Source: Acidobacteria bacterium UBA6911 (lineage in GTDB: Bacteria; Acidobacteriota; UBA6911). Taken from it: a DNA stretch of 9,483 nt. The stretch lies in the NCBI GenBank assembly GCA_002451015.1, contig DKBB01000372.1:1-9483 (forward strand). Reading direction: 5' to 3'. Within the stretch, counting starts at the first letter, position 1, and the number at the start of each line of letters is the position of its first letter. Shown one piece after another: positions 1 through 7,718 of this stretch. Made by a program: the position numbers and the translations under genes. The notes beneath the pieces are model-generated. The model did not search any database. It saw only the letters and a list, made by a program, of their open reading frames with translations, and was not told the DNA's origin.

Positions 1-2
1 AC

Positions 3-842
3 CGGGCCGAGGTCGAAATAGCGCACTATTTGAAAACTATGCCCCAGTACAGGGAGGCGCTCCATTTTTTAATCAAAATACTCAAATTCCAATCGTCACT
101 TGCGGACAAGATCGTCGCCTGCCCTGAAGAAAGGAGTGCTGCGCTTCCAATGGATATCTCGGAAGCTCATGAAATATTACGTTCCGGGGTGCCACTGTTC
201 GAAAAGAAGTCTGTGCCCGTATCCCCCATCATGTTTCGTAACGCCCTGGAGGAGCTTCGCATCCTGTTACCAAAAGAACCGGACGGATCAGCCCTCGATC
301 GGCTGCTGTCCCTGGACCTCCTGACACCGGAGAATGTCGGAATGGTGCTCGATGAACTGAAAACCAGCGGTGCCCCCTGTATAAAGCGTTTGGCCAAGAA
401 CGCCTCCGCTGATCCCGACATTCTGCTTTTCCTGTTGCGAACTGTATTGTCCCCCTTCTTCGAGTATCAGGCCGGATTTTATCGGAATCTGGTCGACTCC
501 CACTTCTGGCGGCACGGGATGTGCCCGATATGCGGATCCGCACCGGAAATGGCCCGACTGGCCGGCGACGATGGCCGGCGCATCCTGGCTTGCTCTCTAT
601 GCCACGCTGAATGGGCTTTTGACCGACTGCGCTGCCCCTTCTGTGAATACGACGGATCTCCCGTAGTCCGCCATTTCAATGTTGAGGGTGACAAAGTCCA
701 TCGAGTGGACTGTTGCGATGCTTGCCGGCGTTATCTGAAAGTAGTGGATGAACGTGTGCTCGGGCATCCGGCCAGTCTTCCTGTCGAAGAAGTTATTACC
801 TCTCACCTGGACAGGCTGGCTGAAGAACAAGGGTATCAATAA
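3..842 (+). CDS. fdhE: Formate dehydrogenase accessory protein FdhE (5' end outside window)
   Basis: FdhE is a cytoplasmic rubredoxin-like protein needed to mature respiratory formate dehydrogenases; it binds the catalytic subunit and is thought to act in redox-dependent activation. The identification rests on the C-terminal half, which carries the family's four Cys pairs. Numbered from the TTG at 30, these are CPIC at 165-168, CSLC followed by AEW at 188-194, CPFC at 202-205, and a CCDAC cluster at 228-232, followed by YLKVVDE. The N-terminal half is helical, as usual for the family. A TTG at 30 and an ATG at 39 are possible starts, but the frame stays open to the window edge and the upstream codons (RAEVEIAHYL) read as coding and run smoothly into the family-like sequence. 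I therefore treat the gene as 5'-partial, probably missing 10-30 residues. The stop is TAA. Other formate dehydrogenase genes may lie upstream, outside the window. Confidence 0.93.
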   Translation, partial: RAEVEIAHYLKTMPQYREALHFLIKILKFQSSLADKIVACPEERSAALPMDISEAHEILRSGVPLFEKKSVPVSPIMFRNALEELRILLPKEPDGSALDRLLSLDLLTPENVGMVLDELKTSGAPCIKRLAKNASADPDILLFLLRTVLSPFFEYQAGFYRNLVDSHFWRHGMCPICGSAPEMARLAGDDGRRILACSLCHAEWAFDRLRCPFCEYDGSPVVRHFNVEGDKVHRVDCCDACRRYLKVVDERVLGHPASLPVEEVITSHLDRLAEEQGYQ

Positions 843-864
843 GATTTATATATTCTTGAACCGT

Positions 865-3800
865 TCATTGGTGAGGATCTTTCACTTCAGGATAATGGAT
901 GGATTCATCCCTGAATTTTACGGCAAACCATTTGTAAAACGCCGGGGTGACCAACAGTGTAAGGAGTGTTGAAGTTGCCAGGCCGCCGATAACGACCGTC
1001 GCCAGGGGCCGCTGAACTTCGCTTCCGGTGCCGGATGATAACAGCAGAGGAATCAGCCCTAGTGCCGTTGTCATAGCCGTCATCAGTACAGGCCTGAACC
1101 GGAGGCATGCCCCTTCATAGCTTGCCTCATCCAAGGGCACGCCTTTAAACACGAGTTGATTCATGTAGGTCACGAGAACCATACCGTTTTCCAATGCGAT
1201 ACCGAAAAGTGCTATAAAACCGACTGAAGCCGGAACGGAAAGGTTCTGTCCCGTGAACCACAGCGCAACCACCCCGCCGACCAGCGCCAGCGGAATATTA
1301 AGCAGAATGAGGAGCGAATTCTTAAGAGAGTTGAAGCTGGAATACAACATGAGAAATATCAGGAGCAGGGTGATTGGAACGACCACGGCGAGGCGTCGGT
1401 TAGCTTCCTGCTGCAGGCGAAACTGTCCGCCCCAGGCGACTAGATATCCGGGAGGCAACTGAACCTGATCCTCAATAGCTTTTTGTGCTTCTCCCACGAA
1501 TGAGCCGATATCCCGTCCTACTACGTTGCACTGGATCGTAATAAATCGTTGATTGTTCTCGCGTGTAATCTGCCGGGGACCAACAACCTCCTCCATCAGG
1601 GCAAGCTCGCTTAAAGGGATCTTAATCCCCTCCGATGTCTGCATCAAAATTTGGCCGATCTGCTCCGATGTCTCTCTGTATTCCGGTGCAAACCTGACGA
1701 GTATATCGAAACGCCGTATTCCATCGAACACCTGCCCGGCCACTTCCCCGCCTACCGCCGCCCGAACGACCTGCTGGACATCCGCTATATTGAGGCCGTA
1801 TCTGGCAATGGCCTGGCGATCCACTTTGATCAGTAATTGAGGCGTTCCGCTGATCTGGTCGGGTTGAATGTCGGCGGCTCCGCGAACACGGCCGACGACG
1901 CCCGCAATCTCGTCCGCTTTCAGTTTCAGCAGGTCCAGGTCATCCCCGAAAAGCTTTATAGCAAGCTCGGCGCGAACTCCCTCGAGCAATTCGTCCACGG
2001 TCATTTCGATGGGTTGAGTGAAATTGGTCAGAACACCCGGCACTTCACCCAGTTCGTTCCGGATCATCTCCTGAAGTTCTTCCTGGGTTCGTCCCGCACG
2101 CCATTCATCTCTGGGTTTGAGTAGAATGTACATTTCAGCGCTGTTGACAGGGTCCGTATGCGCGCCGACTTCCCCGCGACCGATTCGGGATACAACACCG
2201 TCAATCTCGGGAATCCGAAGCAGGCGCCTTTCCACTAGCATCGTTATATTCCTGCTTTCTTCGAGCGCTATGGAGGGGGCCATGGTCAGGCGCAACACAA
2301 CGGTTCCCTCCTGCAGAGAAGGGGTAAATTCGGATCCAAGGAATGGAAAGACAAGCGCCCCGACAAGGAGAAGTGCTCCTGAGAGAATCAGTGCAATGCT
2401 TCGATGCCTGGTAACAAACTTCACTACCGGCCGGTAGCCCTTAATCAGCCAACGGACAAGTCCGATTTCCGATGAATTTCTTTCTCCGTGACTTCGTTTT
2501 TTCCTTCTCATAACCAGCTGAGCCAGGACCGGCGCCAGAAAAATTGCAAATACAAGCGATCCGAACATGGCTAGAGCCACCGTGTAGGCCAGTGGCCGGA
2601 AAGTTTTGCCTTCGACTCCCTGCAGGGCAAACAGAGGCAGAAATACGACAATAATGATGGAGATGGAAAACAGGATGGGCCGGGCCACTTCCTTGCAGGC
2701 ACGGGCCACCACCTTCATTCGTTCTTCCGAAAGGTCCGACTCCCGCAGCATGCGGTCGACATTTTCCACAATGACTATCGTTCCGTCGACCAGCATACCG
2801 ATCGCTATAGCCAGTCCTCCCAGGGACATGAGATTGGCTGAAATACCGAAATATTTCATCCATATAGCGGCAGACAGAATCGAAAAGGGTATGGAAACCG
2901 CGACCACCAGGCTTGGTCTGAAGCTTCCCATAAATACAATCAGGACGATGACAACGAGAGCGATGCCTAGAAGCAAAGCATCGGTCACTGTTTTCACGCA
3001 TGCTTCCACAATGGTTTTTTGCTCGTAATAGGGGATCAACTGAATACCCTCCGGGAGTATCCGGTTGATTTCTATCATCTTGGCCTCCACCTGCTCTATC
3101 ACGGTGGAGGAATTGGAGCCGAAAAGTTTGATCACCTGTCCCGCAACCACTTCTTCGATGCCGTTGCGGGTTTGAAGGCCACGACGGACGGCGCCTCCAA
3201 TCCGGATTTCGGCAAGCTGCCGGAGAAAGATCGGGGTGCCGTCTTCGGATCGAATGATGATGTTCTCAATATCTTCGATCGTGTAAGCCAATCCCAAGGA
3301 ACGGACAATGTATTCCTCGTTGTTTTTTTCGATAAACTGCGCCCCGACGTTCAGGTTGTTATCCGCGATCTTATCGATGACTTCCTGGATCGTCACGCCG
3401 TATCTCAGAAGAGAATCGGGATCGATGACAACGTGAAATTGTTTTTCCCAACCCCCGATTCCGAGCACTTCCGTCACGCCGGGTACCGTTTGCAGATGGA
3501 ACTTAACAAGCCAATCCTGAATTGTCCGCAACTCCTCAAGCGACCGGCTACCGGTTTCATCTTCCAGGTAGTAGAAGAGCACCAACCCCATACCGGTTGA
3601 GATCGGGCCCAGCTGGGGATCTCCGAATCCGTCCGGTATTTGTTCCCGGGCTTCCTGCAGTCGTTCGTTTACCAACTGGCGGGCAAAGTAGATGTCCACA
3701 TCATCCCGGAAATAGATGTTTACAACGGACAGACCGAAGTTGGAAACCGACCGGATGGTCGTAATTCCCGGAAGCCCATTCATTACTGTTTCCACAGGGT

Positions 3801-3999
3801 AGGTGACGTAGGGCTCAATCTCTTCAGGTGCCAGGCCTTCAGTCTCGGTAAAAACCTGGACGAGATTCGGGGATACGTCAGGAAAGGCGTCTATGGGCAG
3901 ACTGTTGAAGCTGTATAATCCGGCTCCCATAACAAGAACGCCGAGAACAATGATTAAAAGCCGGCTGTTCAGGGCGAATCGGGTGACACTGCCAATCAT
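865..3999 (-). CDS. czcA: Heavy-metal efflux RND (HME) inner-membrane pump, CzcA/CusA family
   Basis: This is the proton-driven inner-membrane pump of a tripartite metal exporter. Its 1044 aa match the usual length for the family. The layout is classical: TM1 at about 12-30, the first periplasmic porter/docking region to about 335, TM2-6 at about 338-495, TM7 at about 535-555, the second periplasmic region to about 870, then the last TM bundle. The family signature LPIDAFPDVSP lies at 34-44. The TM4 proton-relay motif reads AIAIGMLVDGTIVIVEN, with Asp405 and Glu412 at the positions essential in CusA (D405/E412). The Asp of the DFG found in Czc-type pumps is Ala here, as in CusA. Met573 and Met623 coincide with two of the three CusA copper-binding Met, while the third position aligns with a Glu (about 670), as in Czc-type pumps. 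The substrate therefore cannot be assigned. The ATG has AGGAG six nt upstream, and the gene lies 21 nt after the adaptor gene. It ends 22 bp from the convergent fdhE stop. Confidence 0.96.
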   Translation of the reverse strand: MIGSVTRFALNSRLLIIVLGVLVMGAGLYSFNSLPIDAFPDVSPNLVQVFTETEGLAPEEIEPYVTYPVETVMNGLPGITTIRSVSNFGLSVVNIYFRDDVDIYFARQLVNERLQEAREQIPDGFGDPQLGPISTGMGLVLFYYLEDETGSRSLEELRTIQDWLVKFHLQTVPGVTEVLGIGGWEKQFHVVIDPDSLLRYGVTIQEVIDKIADNNLNVGAQFIEKNNEEYIVRSLGLAYTIEDIENIIIRSEDGTPIFLRQLAEIRIGGAVRRGLQTRNGIEEVVAGQVIKLFGSNSSTVIEQVEAKMIEINRILPEGIQLIPYYEQKTIVEACVKTVTDALLLGIALVVIVLIVFMGSFRPSLVVAVSIPFSILSAAIWMKYFGISANLMSLGGLAIAIGMLVDGTIVIVENVDRMLRESDLSEERMKVVARACKEVARPILFSISIIIVVFLPLFALQGVEGKTFRPLAYTVALAMFGSLVFAIFLAPVLAQLVMRRKKRSHGERNSSEIGLVRWLIKGYRPVVKFVTRHRSIALILSGALLLVGALVFPFLGSEFTPSLQEGTVVLRLTMAPSIALEESRNITMLVERRLLRIPEIDGVVSRIGRGEVGAHTDPVNSAEMYILLKPRDEWRAGRTQEELQEMIRNELGEVPGVLTNFTQPIEMTVDELLEGVRAELAIKLFGDDLDLLKLKADEIAGVVGRVRGAADIQPDQISGTPQLLIKVDRQAIARYGLNIADVQQVVRAAVGGEVAGQVFDGIRRFDILVRFAPEYRETSEQIGQILMQTSEGIKIPLSELALMEEVVGPRQITRENNQRFITIQCNVVGRDIGSFVGEAQKAIEDQVQLPPGYLVAWGGQFRLQQEANRRLAVVVPITLLLIFLMLYSSFNSLKNSLLILLNIPLALVGGVVALWFTGQNLSVPASVGFIALFGIALENGMVLVTYMNQLVFKGVPLDEASYEGACLRFRPVLMTAMTTALGLIPLLLSSGTGSEVQRPLATVVIGGLATSTLLTLLVTPAFYKWFAVKFRDESIHYPEVKDPHQ

Positions 4000-4020
4000 T
4001 TCTAGCTCCTATCGGGAAGG

Positions 4021-5241
4021 TCAATGGTGATGATCTCCACCAAAAGCCTCTTTCTCCATCTCGGATTTTAGGGTAAATGCTCCCTTGGAGACATAGACTT
4101 CTCCTACAACCAGACCGGAAAGAACTTCAACGCCGGTTTCATCGGAACGGCCTGGTGTTATCTCCCTAGGTTCAAATCCACCTTCTGTCCGGACGAAGAC
4201 ATGGATCCGTTCTCCGATCCTCTGCAGCGCCGTCCTTGGCACGATCAACGGTACTTCAATATTGTCGATTTTAATCCGACCGGTCACGAAGAGGCCCGGC
4301 CTCCAGATCCCTTCGGCATTGGATAGAACGACACGGGCAAAAGCGGTCCGGGTGGTTTCTTCAACAAGGGGGCTGATATAGGAAATTGCTCCCGAGGTTT
4401 CGGGAATGTGGTCCTTAACCGAAACGACTACTTTTTGTCCGACCCGAACCGAGTGCAGGTCTTTCTGATATATACTGAGGTTTACCCACACGGATGAGAG
4501 ATCGGCGATGACGAATGCTTCGGAATTGTTTTCCAGTGCCTCACCGAGAGTTATATGTTTATTAACAACCGTGCCGCTGAAGGGTGCAACGATCTCATAG
4601 TGGGTAAAAGTAGCATCCGGCTCTGCCGGCAAGCGGGATAAATAGTTTTCGTTAAGGCCCAACGCATGTAGTTTCTGCTCCGCTGTTCTAAGCTCGATTC
4701 TGGCTTCCGCCAGATCCCTCTTCGCCTGTAGATATTCCTGTTCGGCCGAGATCTTTTTGTTCCACAGGTCCTCTTCCCTCCTGAAAACCGATTCGGAAAG
4801 GGCCAGCCGTTCTTTCCGTGCCAGAAAATTTGATTTCAAATCGGCAAGTTCCCGACTTTCCAGGAGGGCCATTACATCCCCGGTTTTTACGTAATCCCCC
4901 AGATTTTTATAAACCTTGCGGACGACACCGCTGACTCGGGGTACGATATGGGCCAGGCGATCTGGATTCTGGATTATCTCCCCGGGCAAGTCGATTTCCA
5001 CATCCAGCGTTCCCGGACCGGCTACCCGCGTATCAATTCCGAACTCCTCCATTTCATCTTCGTCCAGCCGAACAATCGACTCCTCTTCGTATTCGATATG
5101 TTCCTTGTGTGTTTCGGACACCGGTTCCTTTTGAATATCGGGAGGATTCCCGTCTTCTGAATTACATCCGATTGTGAAACCGGCGATCAATACAAGCCCT
5201 GCGATGAAGGCAGCCATGGAATCCATAGGCTTAGTGTTCAT
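4021..5241 (-). CDS. czcB: Periplasmic adaptor (membrane fusion protein), CzcB/CusB family
   Basis: This is the adaptor that links the RND pump to the outer-membrane channel. Of the possible starts I choose the ATG at 5241 (406 aa), because GGAGGAG lies at ideal spacing before it. A longer reading to 5277 would begin inside the upstream gene without such a site. Residues 8-25 form a hydrophobic export segment ending in GFTIGC; Cys26 could be lipidated, but the lipobox is weak (Thr at -3). An acidic linker with several His follows at 27-70. The lipoyl/barrel-sandwich halves are near 98-130 (IVPRVSGVVRKVYKNLGDYV) and 213-240 (YEIVAPFSGTVVNK). They flank an alpha-hairpin coiled coil at about 131-200. 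A beta-barrel domain at 248-325 and a membrane-proximal domain follow. The protein ends GGDHHH, a small His-rich tail that might bind metal (inference). The gene begins 1 nt after the outer-membrane gene's stop, which suggests translational coupling. Confidence 0.95.
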   Translation of the reverse strand: MNTKPMDSMAAFIAGLVLIAGFTIGCNSEDGNPPDIQKEPVSETHKEHIEYEEESIVRLDEDEMEEFGIDTRVAGPGTLDVEIDLPGEIIQNPDRLAHIVPRVSGVVRKVYKNLGDYVKTGDVMALLESRELADLKSNFLARKERLALSESVFRREEDLWNKKISAEQEYLQAKRDLAEARIELRTAEQKLHALGLNENYLSRLPAEPDATFTHYEIVAPFSGTVVNKHITLGEALENNSEAFVIADLSSVWVNLSIYQKDLHSVRVGQKVVVSVKDHIPETSGAISYISPLVEETTRTAFARVVLSNAEGIWRPGLFVTGRIKIDNIEVPLIVPRTALQRIGERIHVFVRTEGGFEPREITPGRSDETGVEVLSGLVVGEVYVSKGAFTLKSEMEKEAFGGDHHH

Positions 5242-5242
5242 T

Positions 5243-6625
5243 TTATTCTCCTCCTGCATCAACTTCCGGAATCTCAAGCACCGATTCCATGCTTCCTCCG
5301 ATTAAACGCTCGATATCCGCAACGGTTCTGTGATAATTGAAGAGAGCGTCGATTAATTGAATCTCTGCCTGGGACAGTGTTGTCTGGGCATCCAGCACAT
5401 TGAGATAGTCAAATTTCCCCTGGCTGTATCCTTCCCTGATTGCTTCATAGACCTTCAGGGCTGAAGGCATTATGTTTTCCTTTAATGCGGTTACCTCCTG
5501 GTAAGAGGATTGGAGTCGCTGGTAGTTCTGAACAAGATCGGATTTCACTTGAACAAGAGACGCCCTGCGCTGATTTTGAGCCAAAACAAGCCTGTTTTGA
5601 GCCGCAAGAACATTTCCCTTATTACGGTTGAAAATAGGCAGGGGGACGGAAAGGCCCAGCGTAAAAGCCTGGTCTCCCATATTATTCAGACGCTGATATC
5701 CACCTGTGACGGTAAGGTTCGGTACAATATTGGCTCTTTCCAGCTCGATGGCAGCCTGGCGGCTTTCCAGCTCTGTTGCCCACCGGGCGATATCAGGGTT
5801 TTGGGGGACTAACAGTTTCAACTTTTCGATAGAGGGGATTCCGGGTAAAACGCGTTCTAGGTCCCCCTGTACGCCGGCAAACAAAGGAGACGTGCTGTCC
5901 CAAAAGGATGCAAGATGATACCTGGCAGCCTCCAGAGTGCGAAGGGCGCGTTCCTTCTCTATACGATTGGCTGAAAGGAGAATTTCAGCCCTGATCTCCT
6001 CTACGGGAGAAACCTTCCCTGCCCGCACACGCTCCGAGACTGTATGGAATGTTTCCTCCGACAAATGGATGATGTCGTCCAGCAGTTCAAGTCGTCGTTG
6101 TACAGCAAGGAGGGCCCAAAACGCCTTGGTCGTGTCGATCAACAGGTCAATTTTCTTCGATTCGTAATTCCATTGAGTCAGGTCTCTGTTTAGAGCCGCC
6201 ACCTCTTTCCTGGCCTGTCTCTTGCCTCCCAGTTCAATCAGCTGGCGGAGCTGAATGGTTGTCTCCGATCCTTCGTAATTTTCGGGACGGCCCAGGCCGC
6301 CGAAATTCTGCGTATTGAACTCGACCTCGGGATTTGAAATCACGGAAGACTGCAAAACAAGAGCTTCCTTCGTCCGAATTTCCAATTCAAAAACCTTAAG
6401 TCCCGGGTTTTTCATAAGGGCCATCGCCAAAGCCTGGCCCAAATTAATAATTCCCGTCGGTTCTTCAAAGCTCTGTGCACCGTTTTCCCGGCTTGATAAC
6501 TCCTCTGGAGTGGTACCCGCACGAAATCCCGAAGGATCCGATACCGGTCGGACTGCATCCATATCCCGGGCAACACAGTTAATGGCGCCTGCAAGAACCG
6601 CCACAATGATGATCTTCCAGCACAT
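5243..6625 (-). CDS. czcC: TolC-family outer-membrane efflux protein (CzcC/CusC-like)
   Basis: This is the outer-membrane channel of the tripartite exporter, 460 aa and typical in length for the OEP family. The N-terminus (MCWKIIIVAVLAGAIN) is a short signal peptide. The two structural repeats are visible: the first opens at about 61 with LGQALAMALMKNPGLKVFE, and the second begins near 276 with NPDIARWATELESRQAAIE. Each is followed by a strand region (NPEVEFNTQN at about 98, VPNLTVTGGYQ at about 301). The motif QLIELGGKRQAR at 128-139 and the YSQGKFDYLNVLDAQ segment near 400-414 are characteristic of metal-efflux CzcC-like OEPs. Cys17 is followed by VAR but no lipobox precedes it, so lipidation is unlikely. 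The start ATG has AGGAGGT about 8 nt upstream. The last codons (AGGE) contain the next gene's Shine-Dalgarno sequence. A 125-nt gap with a hairpin separates it from the upstream 121-aa gene. Confidence 0.95.
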   Translation of the reverse strand: MCWKIIIVAVLAGAINCVARDMDAVRPVSDPSGFRAGTTPEELSSRENGAQSFEEPTGIINLGQALAMALMKNPGLKVFELEIRTKEALVLQSSVISNPEVEFNTQNFGGLGRPENYEGSETTIQLRQLIELGGKRQARKEVAALNRDLTQWNYESKKIDLLIDTTKAFWALLAVQRRLELLDDIIHLSEETFHTVSERVRAGKVSPVEEIRAEILLSANRIEKERALRTLEAARYHLASFWDSTSPLFAGVQGDLERVLPGIPSIEKLKLLVPQNPDIARWATELESRQAAIELERANIVPNLTVTGGYQRLNNMGDQAFTLGLSVPLPIFNRNKGNVLAAQNRLVLAQNQRRASLVQVKSDLVQNYQRLQSSYQEVTALKENIMPSALKVYEAIREGYSQGKFDYLNVLDAQTTLSQAEIQLIDALFNYHRTVADIERLIGGSMESVLEIPEVDAGGE

Positions 6626-6653
6626 TTAGCCGACCTCCTGTTTTCGACTCATC

Positions 6654-6678
6654 CCTTGTAGAATTAGGATTCACAAGG
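6654..6678 (-). repeat. Intercistronic stem-loop before the outer-membrane gene
   Basis: CCTTGT(a)GAAT and ATTCACAAGG form a ten-pair stem with one bulged base and a 4-nt TAGG loop. No T-run follows on the minus strand, so it does not look like an intrinsic terminator. Lying in the 125-nt gap between the 121-aa gene and the outer-membrane gene, it could stabilise or process the operon mRNA. Pairing is seen directly; the role is inference. Confidence 0.45.
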
Positions 6679-6750
6679 AATAACGATGAGGCTATTCTTT
6701 AAAATCGTTCCAGCTGTCGTTATAGAATTAAATCGAACGGAGATGATGGT

Positions 6751-7116
6751 TCAAATTCGAAGCATAATTGTGTCGAGGGCAGAAGTCTTTGAAACAGGGG
6801 GGGGCAAGGCACTGAATCGGTTTTTCAGATCGGTTTCCGTTGTGGAGAAATCCAGCATGGAAACATCCTTCGAGACGAAAACATCTTCGTTCTCAGATAA
6901 GTTCTCGCCGAGACAGGGGCATCCTTTTGAAAGAGTGGCGAAAAATAGAGGCACATCGATACAATCACCGCAGGACTGTTGCACCGGGAGTTCGACTTCA
7001 ATATGACCGTCCGCTCCGATACACAATACGAAAATTTGCGCTATGCAAAGTAAAGAAAAAAGCATAGCGAATCGGGATATTCTGAATATCAGCCTCAACT
7101 TTTCATAGTTACCCAT
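6751..7116 (-). CDS. Small exported Cys-rich protein, likely first gene of the metal-efflux operon
   Basis: This 121-aa protein has no function I can name. Residues 8-31 are strongly hydrophobic after a basic N-terminus (LRLIFRISRFAMLF), so it is either exported or anchored in the inner membrane. The segment LCIGADGHIEVELPVQQSCGD (about 31-51), with Cys24, Cys32, Cys49, Cys52, Cys66 and Cys68, gives a CxxC and a CxC. The 'C-x-G-x-DGH-x-x-x-E' pattern resembles, from memory, uncharacterised proteins found beside RND metal pumps in other bacteria; I could not check this by search. The tail from about 75 is Ser/Thr/Asp-rich and low in Cys. Reading the same strand just ahead of the outer-membrane gene, it is probably cotranscribed and may bind metal in the periplasm (inference). 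The start codon has only a weak site (TAGGTTG); Met18 is an alternative start. A run of eight C lies in codons 104-107. Confidence 0.72.
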   Translation of the reverse strand: MGNYEKLRLIFRISRFAMLFSLLCIAQIFVLCIGADGHIEVELPVQQSCGDCIDVPLFFATLSKGCPCLGENLSENEDVFVSKDVSMLDFSTTETDLKNRFSALPPPVSKTSALDTIMLRI

Positions 7117-7129
7117 GCGCCAACCTACT

Positions 7130-7152
7130 CTGTATTATCTGACTAATAACAG
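7130..7152 (-). promoter_or_regulatory. Operator-like inverted repeat upstream of the efflux operon
   Basis: CTGTATTA (7130-7137) and TAATAACAG (7144-7152) form an inverted repeat with one extra base in one arm and a 6-nt centre. It sits 14-36 nt before the start codon of the 121-aa gene. A weak sigma70-like pair on the minus strand (TTGATG, 17 nt, TATCTG) overlaps its upstream edge. This is where a repressor or activator of a metal-efflux operon would be expected to bind, but no regulator gene is in the window and I cannot assign a regulator family. Confidence 0.32.
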
Positions 7153-7195
7153 ATAGCATGCCCCCAATGTTACATCAAGAAGCAATCGCCGCGAG

Positions 7196-7471
7196 CTAAC
7201 CGCACGCTTCAATCAGGCTGAAGCGGGCAAGGTACATGGCGAGAAAGCGCCGTCCAGAATCAAAATTTGCCCGAACCGGTTGACGTGCCGGGAATGGCCC
7301 GGCACCCTTCTCCGTAAGATAAATATCAAGACGGTGACCGAAGATCCCGTCGCCGACATAATCGATGTCCTTCCAGGATTTGCCTTCGAAGGCGACTAAG
7401 GCCCCATCCGAGAAACCAATGAAGCCAAACAGGCAAACAACGGCAATCGTCAAGGCCGGAACACGTTTCAT
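7196..7471 (-). pseudogene. Truncated alpha/beta-hydrolase-like (acetyl esterase-type) gene remnant
   Basis: The reading frame encodes 91 aa. Residues 1-23 are a good signal peptide (VPALTIAVVCLFGFIGF). The next part, WKDIDYVGDGIFGHRLDIYL followed by TEKGAGPFP, matches the N-terminal strands of secreted alpha/beta-hydrolases of the acetyl-esterase/lipase type, which normally continue into an HGGG-like oxyanion motif and a core of 250 or more residues. Here homology stops at about residue 61. The remaining 30 residues (from ARQPVRANF) look unrelated, and no Gly-x-Ser-x-Gly nucleophile elbow or catalytic His is present. Only about 80 bp separate its stop from the next gene, so the missing core is not downstream. 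The start looks genuine: ATG preceded by a GGAGAGGAGG-type site. I read it as a 5' fragment left by a deletion or insertion; a functional short secreted peptide is possible but unlikely. Confidence 0.55.
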
Positions 7472-7582
7472 GGCCCCCCCTCCTCTCCTTTTTTACCCAC
7501 TCTGCCGTTTTCGACCAGCCCGGTTACATGGCAAAGCTAACGCCTTTTCCCGATCACAGTATGCATCCTAGGGAAAATACGG

Positions 7583-7612
7583 ATTACAGTCTATTGGGAA
7601 AACCTGTGTAAA
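7583..7612 (-). promoter_or_regulatory. Possible sigma70-type promoter for the truncated hydrolase gene
   Basis: On the minus strand TTTACA (7612-7607) and TGTAAT (7588-7583) each match five of six consensus bases, with an 18-nt spacer. The site lies about 110 nt upstream of the start at 7471. Such matches occur by chance, so this is tentative. Confidence 0.3.
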
Positions 7613-7663
7613 ACGAAGATCTATAACAAGGGACGATTTTCCTACCAGTAGATAAATTTAGGA

Positions 7664-7678
7664 CGCCTGATTCAGGCG
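7664..7678. repeat. Short perfect palindrome CGCCTGA/TCAGGCG
   Basis: Two 7-bp arms surround a single T. The loop is too short to fold well as RNA, so if meaningful it is more likely a protein-binding site in DNA. It lies 190 bp upstream of the truncated hydrolase start. Confidence 0.3.
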
Positions 7679-7718
7679 GTGGAGGCCTTATCGTTTTTTG
7701 AGGTTTATTTGCGCGCTC

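Noticed and set aside
843..864. Possible bidirectional terminator between fdhE and czcA
   Set aside because: Only 22 bp separate the stops and no stem followed by T-run is visible; AT-richness alone is not enough.
2441..3001. 186-codon minus-strand frame inside the pump gene
   Set aside because: It overlaps the certain czcA reading frame and has Arg/Cys/His-rich shadow composition.
3019..3600. 193-codon plus-strand frame antisense to the pump gene
   Set aside because: It is the complement of strongly conserved czcA sequence; antisense open frames are common in such genes and no independent start signal is seen.
7225..7295. Minus-strand alternative frame after the hydrolase break reads RFGQILILDGAFS, faintly like the RFG...LDG of IS91-type transposases.
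   Set aside because: The segment is too short, lacks the HxH metal motif and Tyr, and no terminal structures are visible; the resemblance may be chance.
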